Shown: positions 36,691-61,671, counted from the first letter of the stretch. The stretch is 64,000 bases of DNA from Vibrio profundi (GCF_005281835.1 NZ_RZIS01000001.1:186001-250000); one strand, 5' to 3'. The notes: generated from the sequence alone by a model not told the origin. Numbers and translations: made by a program.

Positions 36691-37950
36691 ATGAAGAAAC
36701 AAATGGTCAAAGGATTAATCGCAACTGCCGTGGGGATGGCTTGTTTCAGTAATTCAGCGCTTGCTGAAGAGATTACTGTTTGGGCGTGGGATCCCAACTT
36801 CAATATCGCGATCATGGAACAAGCGGCTGAGGAGTATAAAAAAACAAACCCAGATACGACTTTCAAAATTGTGGATTTCGCTAAGGCTGATGTAGAGCAG
36901 AAATTACATACAATGCTAGCTTCAGGGGTGACGTCAGCACTGCCTGATATTGTTCTTATCGAAGACTACAATGCACAAAAGTACCTACAATCTTACCCGG
37001 GTTCATTTGCTCCAATGACCGACGCTGTTGATTACAGTCAGTTCGCCCCATACAAAGTCAGCCTAATGACAGTAAAGGATGAAGTGTATGGCTTGCCGTT
37101 TGATACGGGTGTGACGGGGATGTACTACCGCACCGATATTCTAGAAAAAGCCGGCTTTACAGCCAAGGATATGGAAAACATCACTTGGCAGCGTTTTGTT
37201 GAAATTGGTAAGCAAGTCAAAGAAAAAACGGGCATCTCGATGCTAGGTACAAATCCAGATGATCTTGGACTAGTGCGTGTCATGATGCAATCGGGTGGAG
37301 AGTGGTATTTCAATAATGATGGTTCTCTTAACATTAAAGATAATGAGTCTTTAAAAGAGTCTCTGCAGCTATTCAAAGACTTACTAAATCCTGATGTTTC
37401 TCGCCCAACCATTGGCTGGTCTGAATGGGTGGGTTCAGTGAATCGCGGTCAAGTGGCAACGATTACAACTGGCGTGTGGATCACCGCTTCGGTAGAAGCT
37501 GGGAAAGACCAATCTGGATCTTGGGCAATTGCCCCGACACCACGTTTAAGCAGTGAGCAATCCGTTAACAGTTCTAACCTAGGTGGTTCTAGCTGGTATG
37601 TGTTGAACGCATCAGATGAAAAACAAGAAGCGATCAAGTTTCTTAACCAAACGTTCGGTACCAATGCAGCTTTTTACGAAACCATCTTGAAAGATCGCGG
37701 CGCTGTAGGCTCCTACATGCCAGCGTCGGAATCAGACGCTTATCAATACAGCAGTGATTTCTTTAGCGGCCAGAAAATCTACTCCGACTTTTCTAACTGG
37801 TTAGTGCAAGTGCCTGAAGTGAACTACGGCATGTACACCTATGAAGTCGATGCGGCACTAAGCTCGATGCTGCCAGCCATTGTCCAGGGTGCTCCGATAG
37901 AAAAAGTATTAGCTGACGTAGAACAACAGCTGCAATTCCAACTTCGTTAA
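36691..37950 (+). CDS. Sugar ABC transporter substrate-binding protein
   Basis: 419 residues. Signal peptide cleaved after ...NSALA, then a family 1 solute-binding fold (EITVWAWDPNFNIAIMEQAAEEYKKTNPD) related to LacE/MalE-type proteins. Periplasmic receptor of the importer formed with the two permeases and the ATPase at 42890. The LacZ-type enzyme and alpha-galactosidase in the same cluster suggest galactosides as ligands. A GalR-type operator lies 38 bp upstream. Confidence 0.88.
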   Translation: MKKQMVKGLIATAVGMACFSNSALAEEITVWAWDPNFNIAIMEQAAEEYKKTNPDTTFKIVDFAKADVEQKLHTMLASGVTSALPDIVLIEDYNAQKYLQSYPGSFAPMTDAVDYSQFAPYKVSLMTVKDEVYGLPFDTGVTGMYYRTDILEKAGFTAKDMENITWQRFVEIGKQVKEKTGISMLGTNPDDLGLVRVMMQSGGEWYFNNDGSLNIKDNESLKESLQLFKDLLNPDVSRPTIGWSEWVGSVNRGQVATITTGVWITASVEAGKDQSGSWAIAPTPRLSSEQSVNSSNLGGSSWYVLNASDEKQEAIKFLNQTFGTNAAFYETILKDRGAVGSYMPASESDAYQYSSDFFSGQKIYSDFSNWLVQVPEVNYGMYTYEVDAALSSMLPAIVQGAPIEKVLADVEQQLQFQLR

Positions 37951-37959
37951 TCCGTCGAT

Positions 37960-37985
37960 AAGGCTCTTAGAACCCTAAGAGCCTT
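37960..37985 (+). promoter_or_regulatory. Intercistronic hairpin after the binding-protein gene
   Basis: AAGGCTCTTAG-AACC-CTAAGAGCCTT is a perfect 11-bp stem ten bases after the stop, without a proper T-run. Such hairpins commonly protect the upstream mRNA and partly terminate, giving more binding protein than permease. Confidence 0.65.
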
Positions 37986-38014
37986 CACTTCTCATTTTAG
38001 TCTTGGTTACTCTT

Positions 38015-38928
38015 ATGGATACCTCTACTGCTCTCGAAAATAAAGAGCCAACGAAGAAGAAAAGCTTCCATCGTTTTTACGATATTAACGGTTGGGGTTT
38101 TGTGTTACCTGCCGTGATCTTGGTGGCTTTATTTATGATTTACCCAATCGTGAACTCGCTATGGATGTCGATGCATTCTGGGCGCGGTGTCATGATGGAG
38201 TTTGTGGGTTTTGATAATGTCATCCGCTTATTTAATGACCCGTTTTTCATTAAATCTTTAACCAACACCTTTATCTTCTTGATCGTGCAAGTACCAGTCA
38301 TGATCTTGCTGTCTTTGGTGTTGTCATCTTGCTTGAACGCGCCAAATCTTAAGTTTCGTAGTCTGTTTCGCTTAGCGATTTTCTTACCGTGTGTCACGTC
38401 ACTCGTGGCTTACTCAATCTTGTTTAAAAGTATGTTTTCGTATGAAGGCATCATCAATTCATTCTTATTGTGGTCGCACATTATTAGCGAGCCTATTCCG
38501 TGGTTGTCGGACCCTTTCTGGGCCAAAGTCACCATCATCATCGCCATTACGTGGCGCTGGACTGGCTACAACATGATCTTCTTCTTATCGGCGATGCAGA
38601 ACATCGATAAATCGATTTATGAAGCGGCAAGAATTGAAGGCGTCAGCCCAATTAAGCAGTTCTTTTTTATCACCGTCCCCTTGCTCAAACCGGTCATCCT
38701 GTTTACCACAGTGATGTCGACAATTGGTACGTTGCAGTTGTTTGATGAAGTGATGAATATCACCGCTGGTGGCCCTGCAAATGAAACCATGACGCTGTCG
38801 ATGTACATCTACAACTTGTCGTTTAAGTTCGTCCCGAACTTTGGTTATGCGGCTACCGTGTCTTATGTGATTGTGTTCTTTGCTGCGGCGCTTGCCATTT
38901 TGCAATTTAAGATCGCTAAGGATAAATA

Positions 38929-38929
<1 letters not shown>
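38015..38929 (+). CDS. Sugar ABC transporter permease 1 (LacF/MalF-like)
   Basis: 304-residue inner-membrane protein with about six helices (first at WGFVLPAVILVALFMIYPIV). The EAA loop that docks the ATPase reads YEAARIEGVSPIKQFFFITVPLLKP. The start is the ATG at 38015; the ribosome-binding site is weak. Its stop overlaps the next start by one base. Confidence 0.9.
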
Positions 38930-42860
<3,931 letters not shown>

Positions 42861-42889
42861 CGACGTAACCAAGAGTTAAGGAACAAATT

Positions 42890-43975
42890 ATGGCTGATAT
42901 TAATTTAAAGAACGTCGTTAAAAGCTACGGCGATACAAAAGTGATTCATGGTGTTGATCTCGACATTAAACATGGCGAGTTTGTGGTGTTTGTTGGGCCA
43001 TCAGGCTGTGGTAAATCAACCTTACTTCGTTTGGTGGCAGGGTTAGAAGAAATTACCGATGGCGAGCTGTCGATAGACAACAAAGTCGTTAACCACGTTG
43101 ATCCTGCGGAGCGTGGTATCGCGATGGTATTCCAATCGTATGCGCTATACCCGCACATGACAGTGGAAGAAAATATGGGCTTTGGCATGAAGATGAATGG
43201 TTTCCCTAAAGAGGAGATCAAACAGCGTGTCGACCGTGCCGCGAAAGCCCTTCAACTCGATCACTTGATGGATCGTAAGCCCAAAGATATGTCGGGCGGT
43301 CAGAGACAACGTGTGGCCATTGGGCGTGCGATTGTCCGTGACCCGAAAGTGTTTTTGTTCGACGAACCGTTGTCGAACTTAGATGCTGAGCTGCGTGTGG
43401 ACATGCGCCTACAGATCTCTAGCCTGCACCGAGAACTGGCAACCACCATGATTTATGTTACCCACGATCAGGTCGAAGCGATGACGTTAGCTGATAAAAT
43501 CGTTGTGCTGAGAGACGGGCGCATTGAGCAAGTAGGCTCGCCATTGGAGCTCTACAATCGACCGGCGAACGAGTTTGTGGCCGGATTTATTGGCTCGCCA
43601 AAAATGAATATGTTACCTGCGCATGTGGTGGATATTGGTGAATCAGCGGCGACATTACGCTTGCCTGATGGACAACAACTGTCGCTGCCTGTCGATGTCA
43701 CTCAAATCAAGCTCGACGACAAAGTGACATTTGGTCTTCGACCTGAACATCTAATGTTAGACGACAGTGGTGAAGCGAAGCTGCATTTCAAAACAGATGC
43801 TGTAGAGCGGTTAGGGAACAGTACCTATTTATTTGGTCAGGTCGGGGGCTTTGAAAACTACAAAGTGCATGTGTCTGGTGACAAAGAAGTCTCTCGCGGC
43901 CAAGAGCTGAACTTGAGCTTTAACCTCGCGGACTGCCATATCTTTAATGATGGTGTGTGCATTTCGAACCTGTAA
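42890..43975 (+). CDS. Sugar ABC transporter ATPase (MalK/UgpC/MsmK family)
   Basis: 361 residues. Walker A GPSGCGKST, signature MSGGQRQRVAIGRA, Walker B VFLFDEPLSN, H-loop VTHDQVEAMT, then a C-terminal TOBE/regulatory domain. It energises the galactoside permeases upstream and ends the first transcription segment before a terminator-like hairpin. Confidence 0.93.
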   Translation: MADINLKNVVKSYGDTKVIHGVDLDIKHGEFVVFVGPSGCGKSTLLRLVAGLEEITDGELSIDNKVVNHVDPAERGIAMVFQSYALYPHMTVEENMGFGMKMNGFPKEEIKQRVDRAAKALQLDHLMDRKPKDMSGGQRQRVAIGRAIVRDPKVFLFDEPLSNLDAELRVDMRLQISSLHRELATTMIYVTHDQVEAMTLADKIVVLRDGRIEQVGSPLELYNRPANEFVAGFIGSPKMNMLPAHVVDIGESAATLRLPDGQQLSLPVDVTQIKLDDKVTFGLRPEHLMLDDSGEAKLHFKTDAVERLGNSTYLFGQVGGFENYKVHVSGDKEVSRGQELNLSFNLADCHIFNDGVCISNL

Positions 43976-43986
43976 TTCAGTGCCTC

Positions 43987-44014
43987 GAAAACGCCAGCGT
44001 TTGCTGGCGTTTTC
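43987..44014 (+). terminator. Terminator or attenuating hairpin before the alpha-galactosidase gene
   Basis: GAAAACGCCAGC-GTTT-GCTGGCGTTTTC is a perfect 12-bp inverted repeat followed by CTTTCTCTCTTT. The alpha-galactosidase gene starts 74 bases on, so it depends on read-through or its own promoter. Confidence 0.8.
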
Positions 44015-44087
44015 CTTTCTCTCTTTCCACCGTTTTTCTAAACATCCATTTACCACCACACCTTAGAACCATCGCTAGGACTCTTGT

Positions 44088-46223
44088 ATGCTGCAACCTT
44101 TTATTCAATTACACAGTCAATCCACCAGTTTGATCATCAAGTTAATGCCCGCTCCGGAAATCATTTATTGGGGCGAATGTTTACCTGAACTCACGGATAG
44201 CGACTTTGATGCCTTGTGCCCTGCGATAGATCGCGGGGTGATGCAAGCGCGAATAGATCATGATGTGCCAATTACTTTGTGCCCGGAGTTAGGGCGCGCT
44301 AGCTACGGTTCTCCAGGCATAGAAGGCCACCATCAGGGGGAAAACTGGGCGCCGATTTTTCAATACGTGAGTCATCAGCAGATGGGGCAAAAGGTGCTAT
44401 TGAGTTGCCATGATCCGATTGCTCAATTGAAGTTAGAGATCGACATATCGTTGGATGTCGAAAGTGGAGTGCTCTGCAAAAAAATACAAGTGACGAACGA
44501 TGCAGAGCGGCCTTATCAATTGGATAAATTAGCGTTGACGATTCCAGTGCCTTATCGCGCGCAGGAAGTGGAGTCTTATTCTGGGCGTTGGAGCCGAGAG
44601 CTACAGGCTCAGCGCAGTAAGATCGAACATGGTGTCTTTACCCAAGAAAACCGCCGTGGCCGTACTTCACATGAATACTTTCCCGGATGTTTGATAGGGA
44701 CGTCTGGTTTTACAGAGCAAGTTGGCGAAGTGTGGGGCTTTCATCTTGGCTGGAGCGGCAATCATCATTGGCGCGCTGAAGCGAAAAGTGACGGCCGCCG
44801 ATTTGTGCAAGCGGGGGAGCTACTCATGGTTGGAGAAGTGGCTTTACAGCAAGGGGAGTCCTATACCACTCCAGAGCTTTTTGCCAGCTATAGCGCCAAC
44901 GGTATCAACGGGTTACGCCAAGCGAATCATCGCTATGTACGTGACCACTTACTTAAATTCGATGCAACACTAGCTCGCCCTGTTCACCTCAATACTTGGG
45001 AAGGTATTTACTTTGAGCATGATCCGGAATACATCTGCCAAATGGCGACGAATGCAGCAGAAATAGGGGTTGAACGATTCATCATAGATGATGGCTGGTT
45101 TAAAGGGCGTAACCATGACAAAGCCGCACTCGGTGACTGGGAGCTCGATACAGAGAAATACCCAGATGGATTAACGCCAGTTGTTGAGCATGTGAATCAA
45201 CTAGGAATGGAATTTGGTATCTGGGTCGAGCCAGAAATGTTTAATCCCGACTCTGATTTATTTCGACAACACCCTGATTGGTTGCTGGCAACTCACGGTT
45301 ACGATGCGCCGACAGGTCGGTATCAGTATGTGTTGAACTTGCAGATCCCTGAATGTTTTGACTACTTGTACACTTGCTTGAATAACTTGTTGTCGCAATA
45401 CAATATCGGTTACTTGAAGTGGGATATGAATCGAGAGCTGGTCCAGCCTTCTCATTTAAATCGTGCAGCTGTACATGGTCAAACCAAAGCGGTGTATCGT
45501 TTGATAGACCAGCTAATGCAGGCGCATCCACAGGTTGAAATTGAGTCGTGTTCATCGGGTGGTGGACGTATGGATTACGAAATTCTCAAGCGAACGTATC
45601 GTTTCTGGGCATCGGATTGTAATGATGCTTTAGAGCGTCAAACCATCCAAAAGAACATGGGGATCTTTTTCCCTCCAGAAGTGATGGGAGCGCATATTGG
45701 GCCACACCAGAGTCATACCACTCGTCGTCAACATTCGATTAATCTAAGGGGTGTGACTGCGTTATATGGGCACATGGGCGTAGAGCTTGATCCGGTAAAA
45801 GAAAGCGTGGATGAGCGCCAACACTTTGCCCGATACATCGAATTACATAAGCAGTTTCGACCATTGCTTCATAGTGGTACGAGTTTCTACTTAGATAGCA
45901 AAGACACCAGTCGATACGTGTACGGAGTGCGAGACTCTCACCAGATATTACTCACGGTGTGTCAGCGGTCGATGCCAGAGTACATGCTGCCGGAACCAGT
46001 ATTACTCGACCAGTTACAGGCAAACAAACATTATCAAATCGAGCTGGTGGACTTTCCCGAATCCAGCGCAGGGTTGATGAAGCGTGCACCTGAATGGATA
46101 GAAAGGATCACTATAGGCCAAAAAGTCATAGTGAAGGGTGCTCTGCTAAGTCAGTTTGGTTTGAGTTTGCCAATTTTAGACCCTGAATCCGCGATGTTGA
46201 TTGTGGTGAGAAAGGTTGATTAA
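44088..46223 (+). CDS. Alpha-galactosidase (GH36)
   Basis: 711 residues. Releases galactose from alpha-galactosides such as melibiose or raffinose. GH36 landmarks are the beta-sandwich N terminus, the barrel start FIIDDGWFKGRN, FGIWVEPEMFNPDSDL, nucleophile Asp in YLKWDMNR, the CSSGGGR loop, and acid/base Asp in FWASDCNDA. No signal peptide, so cytoplasmic. The full set of catalytic motifs is present. Confidence 0.93.
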   Translation: MLQPFIQLHSQSTSLIIKLMPAPEIIYWGECLPELTDSDFDALCPAIDRGVMQARIDHDVPITLCPELGRASYGSPGIEGHHQGENWAPIFQYVSHQQMGQKVLLSCHDPIAQLKLEIDISLDVESGVLCKKIQVTNDAERPYQLDKLALTIPVPYRAQEVESYSGRWSRELQAQRSKIEHGVFTQENRRGRTSHEYFPGCLIGTSGFTEQVGEVWGFHLGWSGNHHWRAEAKSDGRRFVQAGELLMVGEVALQQGESYTTPELFASYSANGINGLRQANHRYVRDHLLKFDATLARPVHLNTWEGIYFEHDPEYICQMATNAAEIGVERFIIDDGWFKGRNHDKAALGDWELDTEKYPDGLTPVVEHVNQLGMEFGIWVEPEMFNPDSDLFRQHPDWLLATHGYDAPTGRYQYVLNLQIPECFDYLYTCLNNLLSQYNIGYLKWDMNRELVQPSHLNRAAVHGQTKAVYRLIDQLMQAHPQVEIESCSSGGGRMDYEILKRTYRFWASDCNDALERQTIQKNMGIFFPPEVMGAHIGPHQSHTTRRQHSINLRGVTALYGHMGVELDPVKESVDERQHFARYIELHKQFRPLLHSGTSFYLDSKDTSRYVYGVRDSHQILLTVCQRSMPEYMLPEPVLLDQLQANKHYQIELVDFPESSAGLMKRAPEWIERITIGQKVIVKGALLSQFGLSLPILDPESAMLIVVRKVD

Positions 46224-46255
46224 GCTGGTTACGGTTATAGCTTACGGATTAAACC

Positions 46256-46286
46256 GCGATGAAAGGCTGCCATTCACTTTCATCGC
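46256..46286. terminator. Hairpin between the alpha-galactosidase and MATE genes
   Basis: GCGATGAAAG...CTTTCATCGC is a 10-bp perfect stem with an 11-nt loop between convergent genes. The following sequence is only mildly T-rich. Confidence 0.55.
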
Positions 46287-46368
46287 TTAATTCTGATTAA
46301 TTTATGGTGTGGGGTTGGTAGCAACGTAAACCTAAATTAGCTCCAGTTTTACTTTGGCTAGTGCTGAC

Positions 46369-47709
46369 TTAAAACGAAAAGCGCGTCCACTTTTTGGCTC
46401 GCCAGCGGCGGGCCATTATGATGCCTCTAAACCATTCATCCATGGCAATGGCCATCCAAGCGCCAATTACCCCGTAGCCCCAGTGAACACCGAGCAAATA
46501 GCTCATGGCAACTCCGACACCCCACATACTGACAATGCCCATTTTTACTGGGAATTTAATATCGCCTGCGGCTTTTAAACAAGATATGAAGATCAGGTTA
46601 AATACTCGCCCACCCTCTAAAACAATCGAGCCTGCGATAAGAGTGGCCGTCAGTGCAATGATTTCTGGATCTTGAGTGAATAGATCCAGAATCTCGAAAC
46701 GAAATAGATAGACCAAACATGTAATGGTGAGCGAACTGATAAAACCGATCACAAAGTAGTGCTGCACTCGACGGGCAATGTCATCTATCCAACCTTTACC
46801 TATGTAGTATCCAGTCTGAATCTGACTGCCCTGACCGATCGCAAGGGCAAATGCAAAAGAGAGCCGTCCGATATTTTGAGCGTAAGTAAACGCGGCGAGA
46901 GAAGCCGTGCCCATTTGCACCACAAAAAACATAATGCTGATCTGTGCCATGTTGTATGACAGCACTTCGCCCGCGTTCATTGAACCGATCTTTACTATTT
47001 TTCTGTAGATGACTTTAGGTACGGCGCGGTATTGCTTCAATGGCAGCTCTATGCCTTTTCGATACACCACAACAGCGAGAATAAGGGTACCTATCACTTG
47101 GCTGAACACGGTAGCGATCGCAACACCTTGCACTCCGTACACCGGTAGGCCAAAAGGTTGATATAAGGCGCAATAGTTGCCAATGACGTTGATGAAACCA
47201 GCAATCATATTGATGACCATTGGAGATTTGGAGTAGCCATGACTGCGTAATATGGTCGCGAGCACTATGCCTATGGTGATATTAAAGGTCAGCGCACCGC
47301 TAATGAATAAATACTCTTGCGCGTATTGTTCGACTTGTGCTTCAAGTTGGTAGAGTGGAATAAAGTATTGCGCGCCTATGATTGCAATGACGCTGAGTAA
47401 TACGCCCATGATGATCGATAAGATAATACTGGCGACACCCACATGCGCACTTTCTTGGTGGCGAGCCGCACCGTTGTATTGAGCGATAAGAATACTCGTC
47501 CCGCTGCTGACCATGGTCGATACAATGATCAGAAAAAAGGAAAGCTGCGAGATAACCCCGACTGCTGAAACCGCTTTGTCTGAGTAGCCAGACAGCATAA
47601 ATACGTCACTGGTATTGAGCGCGGTTCGTAATAGCACTTCGATGAAAATAGGCCAAGTTAGTGCAACAATGCCCATGCGTTTGTGGAGACTTGAGTTAGT
47701 GGTGGGCAT
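46369..47709 (-). CDS. MATE-family efflux transporter
   Basis: 446 residues, about twelve helices in the two-bundle MATE arrangement (GIVALTWPIFIEVLLRTALNTSDVFMLSGYSDKAVSAVG at the start; a second-half equivalent around residues 230-275). MATE proteins export cationic drugs or metabolites by Na+ or H+ antiport; the substrate here is unknown. It sits between the two galactoside modules without an obvious link to either. Confidence 0.88.
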   Translation of the reverse strand: MPTTNSSLHKRMGIVALTWPIFIEVLLRTALNTSDVFMLSGYSDKAVSAVGVISQLSFFLIIVSTMVSSGTSILIAQYNGAARHQESAHVGVASIILSIIMGVLLSVIAIIGAQYFIPLYQLEAQVEQYAQEYLFISGALTFNITIGIVLATILRSHGYSKSPMVINMIAGFINVIGNYCALYQPFGLPVYGVQGVAIATVFSQVIGTLILAVVVYRKGIELPLKQYRAVPKVIYRKIVKIGSMNAGEVLSYNMAQISIMFFVVQMGTASLAAFTYAQNIGRLSFAFALAIGQGSQIQTGYYIGKGWIDDIARRVQHYFVIGFISSLTITCLVYLFRFEILDLFTQDPEIIALTATLIAGSIVLEGGRVFNLIFISCLKAAGDIKFPVKMGIVSMWGVGVAMSYLLGVHWGYGVIGAWMAIAMDEWFRGIIMARRWRAKKWTRFSF

Positions 47710-47811
47710 GGGGCTCTCTCATGGTTGGCTGTCGACGCCATAGTGTAGTCGCAATTCAAAAGGCGAGTATCAAATTCGTGTATGAAATGCGCCTAGTGAA
47801 TGCTGCATATT

Positions 47812-47844
47812 AAAAAAGGGCGCTAAGCTCAAAGCTTGGCGCCC
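47812..47844 (-). terminator. Terminator after ygjK
   Basis: Read on the minus strand, GGGCGCCAAGCT-TTG-AGCTTAGCGCCC is followed by TTTTTT, 56 bases after the ygjK stop. Confidence 0.9.
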
Positions 47845-47899
47845 AATGGTGAAATTTATGGACAAAATTTCAGGCTAGGGTGATTGCTCACTTCACGGA

Positions 47900-50287
<2,388 letters not shown>

Positions 50288-50290
50288 TTA

Positions 50291-51469
<1,179 letters not shown>

Positions 51470-51552
51470 TCAAGTAACTTGTAAACTCACTGCTGATAAT
51501 AATGATAATTTAGGAGTGTGAAATAAAAATAAATTAAAAGTGTGATCTATTT

Positions 51553-51571
51553 TTAGTAAAACTTTATCTTT
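51553..51571. promoter_or_regulatory. EbgR-like operator half-site upstream of ygjJ
   Basis: TTAGTAAAA-C-TTTATCTTT has one perfect arm of the ebgA palindrome and 5 of 9 matches in the other. It lies about 170 bp upstream of the ygjJ start. Confidence 0.4.
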
Positions 51572-51671
51572 GTGGTTTAGTTGTATATCGAGTAATTTTT
51601 AGTCGAGAGAGGCTATCTGCTTGATGAATATTTACACAATGTCTAGTGGCAGTAGCGTTTGAGCTATGAAG

Positions 51672-51702
51672 AAAAGCAGCGACTACAACAGGCGCTGCTT
51701 TA
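51672..51702 (-). terminator. Terminator after APC permease 2
   Basis: On the minus strand AAAGCAGCG...CGCTGCTTTTCTTC forms a 9-bp stem with a T-rich tail. Confidence 0.75.
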
Positions 51703-51762
51703 GGCATCAATGTCATTTGGTCCCGAATTGATGGAATCATTTATCTAGTGGGCGAGCAGGAA

Positions 51763-55227
<3,465 letters not shown>

Positions 55228-55278
55228 CTAGGCTTCCTGTAGGCGGGAAGCTCAGAGCCTTCTTATGTAAGAATGATG

Positions 55279-55301
55279 TGAGCCTTGAACGGCAAGGCTC
55301 A
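55279..55301 (-). promoter_or_regulatory. Intercistronic hairpin between ebgC and ygjI
   Basis: TGAGCCTTG-AACGG-CAAGGCTCA is a perfect 9-bp stem without a T-run on the minus strand, so a stabiliser or partial terminator rather than a full one. Confidence 0.5.
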
Positions 55302-55329
55302 TTTCATACTGCTAATAGATTTTGTGGTG

Positions 55330-58956
<3,627 letters not shown>

Positions 58957-59000
58957 TTAGGACCGTAGTGAATACGAGTATTTTTGGACTGAGGTAATTA

Positions 59001-59019
59001 TTAGTAAAAGTTTTACTAA
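59001..59019. promoter_or_regulatory. Principal candidate EbgR operator
   Basis: TTAGTAAAAGTTTTACTAA is a perfect 19-bp palindrome around a central G, about 100 bp upstream of ebgA. LacI-family repressors bind such dyads, and the same 9-base arm recurs near ygjJ and ebgR. Confidence 0.65.
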
Positions 59020-59026
59020 ATGAAAT

Positions 59027-59046
59027 TAGTGAAAACGTTTTACTTT
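59027..59046. promoter_or_regulatory. Second candidate EbgR or LacI-type operator
   Basis: TAGTGAAAACGTTTTACTTT is an imperfect dyad with the central CG typical of LacI-family operators, eight bases from the first operator. Confidence 0.55.
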
Positions 59047-59159
59047 AACTCGATCACGTTTTACTTGTGCATTTATAGGTTCAGTGTGATCGAGATAAAA
59101 GAATGCCGTCTTGTGAAAAATAGAGGGGATGAGCAGGGGATTGGAGAAGTATTAAAATG

Positions 59160-59195
59160 AAAAAAAGCCACAGAGGTGACTCTGTGGCTTATGTG
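59160..59195 (-). terminator. Terminator after ebgR
   Basis: On the minus strand AAGCCACAGAG-TCAC-CTCTGTGGCTT is followed by TTTTTT. It insulates ebgR from ebgA. Confidence 0.9.
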
Positions 59196-59219
59196 TTTTT
59201 GATGTAAAGAATGGCGTGG

Positions 59220-60215
<996 letters not shown>

Positions 60216-60314
60216 TTATTTGGTGCTGAAATTCACACATCTTATAAATGCGTTATTACACCTAAAGTTTTTATGCATCTATTGTAATCAAACTGAACAT
60301 CATTGCATTAACTT

Positions 60315-60323
60315 TTAGTAAAA
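60315..60323 (+). promoter_or_regulatory. EbgR-like half-site upstream of ebgR
   Basis: TTAGTAAAA exactly repeats one arm of the ebgA palindrome, about 110 bp upstream of ebgR. The other arm is not conserved. It might serve autoregulation. Confidence 0.35.
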
Positions 60324-60450
60324 TTTCTCGAATTATTTGTCATGTTTTATTAATCATGCTCTAAGAGCTAAAGTCTTTTTAATTCAATTGTTTATAGCAC
60401 GCTCTCATCAGCTTCTTGATTGTTACTTAGGCATGGAGTGATGTTGCATT

Positions 60451-60470
60451 TTGTGTAAACGTTTACACAA
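60451..60470. promoter_or_regulatory. GalR operator of galETK
   Basis: TTGTGTAAACGTTTACACAA is a perfect 20-bp palindrome containing a full match to the E. coli GalR consensus GTGKAANCGNTTNCAC. Its centre is about 60 bp upstream of the start site implied by the TACAAT at 60509, the same spacing as the external gal operator in E. coli. Confidence 0.85.
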
Positions 60471-60568
60471 TGCGGAGTTGATCACAGATCATTTTGAGAT
60501 TTGGTTGCTACAATTTCTCGTATTGAAGGCATTGTTGCCTTGGTATCTGAGACTAAGAGAGGCGTATT

Positions 60569-61588
60569 GTGAAAGTACTGGTAACGGGCGGCATGGGTTA
60601 TATCGGGAGCCATACTTGTGTGCAGATGATGCAAGCGGGCATGGAGCCGATCATCGTAGATAATTTATGTAACAGCAAAGAAGCGGTACTGCAGCGCATC
60701 GAGGCTCTGACTGGTAAAAAGCCAACTTTTTATCTCGGTGACATTCGCGATGAAGCTTTTCTCGATACGGTTTTCTCTCACCACGATATTCAAGCTGTGA
60801 TTCATTTTGCAGGCTTGAAAGCAGTTGGCGAATCTGTCGCTAAGCCTTTGGAATACTACGATAATAATGTTAATGGCTCTCTGGTTCTGGCGCGTTCTAT
60901 GCGTAAAGCTGGAGTGAAAAGCATTGTTTTTAGTTCGTCAGCGACCGTTTATGGCGACCCTGAGATTGTTCCAATTACCGAAGACTCACCAACAGGCGCC
61001 ACCACTAATCCATATGGTCGAAGTAAGTACATGGTCGAGCAATGTTACTCAGACCTCTTTGCGGCTGAAGGTGATTGGAGAATCACATTGTTGCGCTATT
61101 TCAACCCTGTTGGCGCTCACCCTTCAGGCACTATGGGGGAAGACCCACAAGGTATTCCAAATAACCTGATGCCGTTTATTGCTCAGGTGGCTGTTGGACG
61201 TCGAGATAAGTTAGCTGTCTTTGGAAACGATTACCCAACACCAGATGGAACGGGAGTTCGCGATTACATTCATGTTATGGATTTAGCCGATGGTCACGTT
61301 GCTGCTTTACAAGCGGTCGGTGAAAAAGCTGGCTTACACATTTACAACTTAGGTACAGGTAAAGGCTCGAGCGTACTTGAGATGGTCGAAGCGTTTGCCA
61401 ACGCTTGCGATAAGCCGGTTCCCTATGAAATTTGCCCACGTCGCCCTGGCGATATTGCAGAGTGCTGGGCAAGTACAGCTAAAGCAGAGCAAGACTTAGG
61501 CTGGAAAGCAACACGTTCAGTCGCGGACATGACGGCTGATACATGGAACTGGCAATCAAACAATCCTCAAGGCTATTTGGCTGAGTAA
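60569..61588 (+). CDS. galE: UDP-glucose 4-epimerase GalE
   Basis: 339 residues. Interconverts UDP-galactose and UDP-glucose. NAD-binding GGMGYIGSHTCV at the N terminus, catalytic Ser/Tyr/Lys in SSSATVYG and NPYGRSKYMVE. GTG start preceded by AAGAGAGG. First gene of the Leloir operon. Confidence 0.97.
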   Translation: MKVLVTGGMGYIGSHTCVQMMQAGMEPIIVDNLCNSKEAVLQRIEALTGKKPTFYLGDIRDEAFLDTVFSHHDIQAVIHFAGLKAVGESVAKPLEYYDNNVNGSLVLARSMRKAGVKSIVFSSSATVYGDPEIVPITEDSPTGATTNPYGRSKYMVEQCYSDLFAAEGDWRITLLRYFNPVGAHPSGTMGEDPQGIPNNLMPFIAQVAVGRRDKLAVFGNDYPTPDGTGVRDYIHVMDLADGHVAALQAVGEKAGLHIYNLGTGKGSSVLEMVEAFANACDKPVPYEICPRRPGDIAECWASTAKAEQDLGWKATRSVADMTADTWNWQSNNPQGYLAE

Positions 61589-61671
61589 TAGAAACTAAAG
61601 AATAGCGCTTAGCCGCATTCCAATGTATTGCCGAATGCAGAGACAGAATTTTAAAGAGTTGAGTAAATAAG

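Noticed and set aside
46369..47709. MATE gene as a sugar transporter of the galactoside cluster
   Set aside because: MATE proteins export drugs or metabolites; the gene is separated from both modules by terminators and shares no operator with them.
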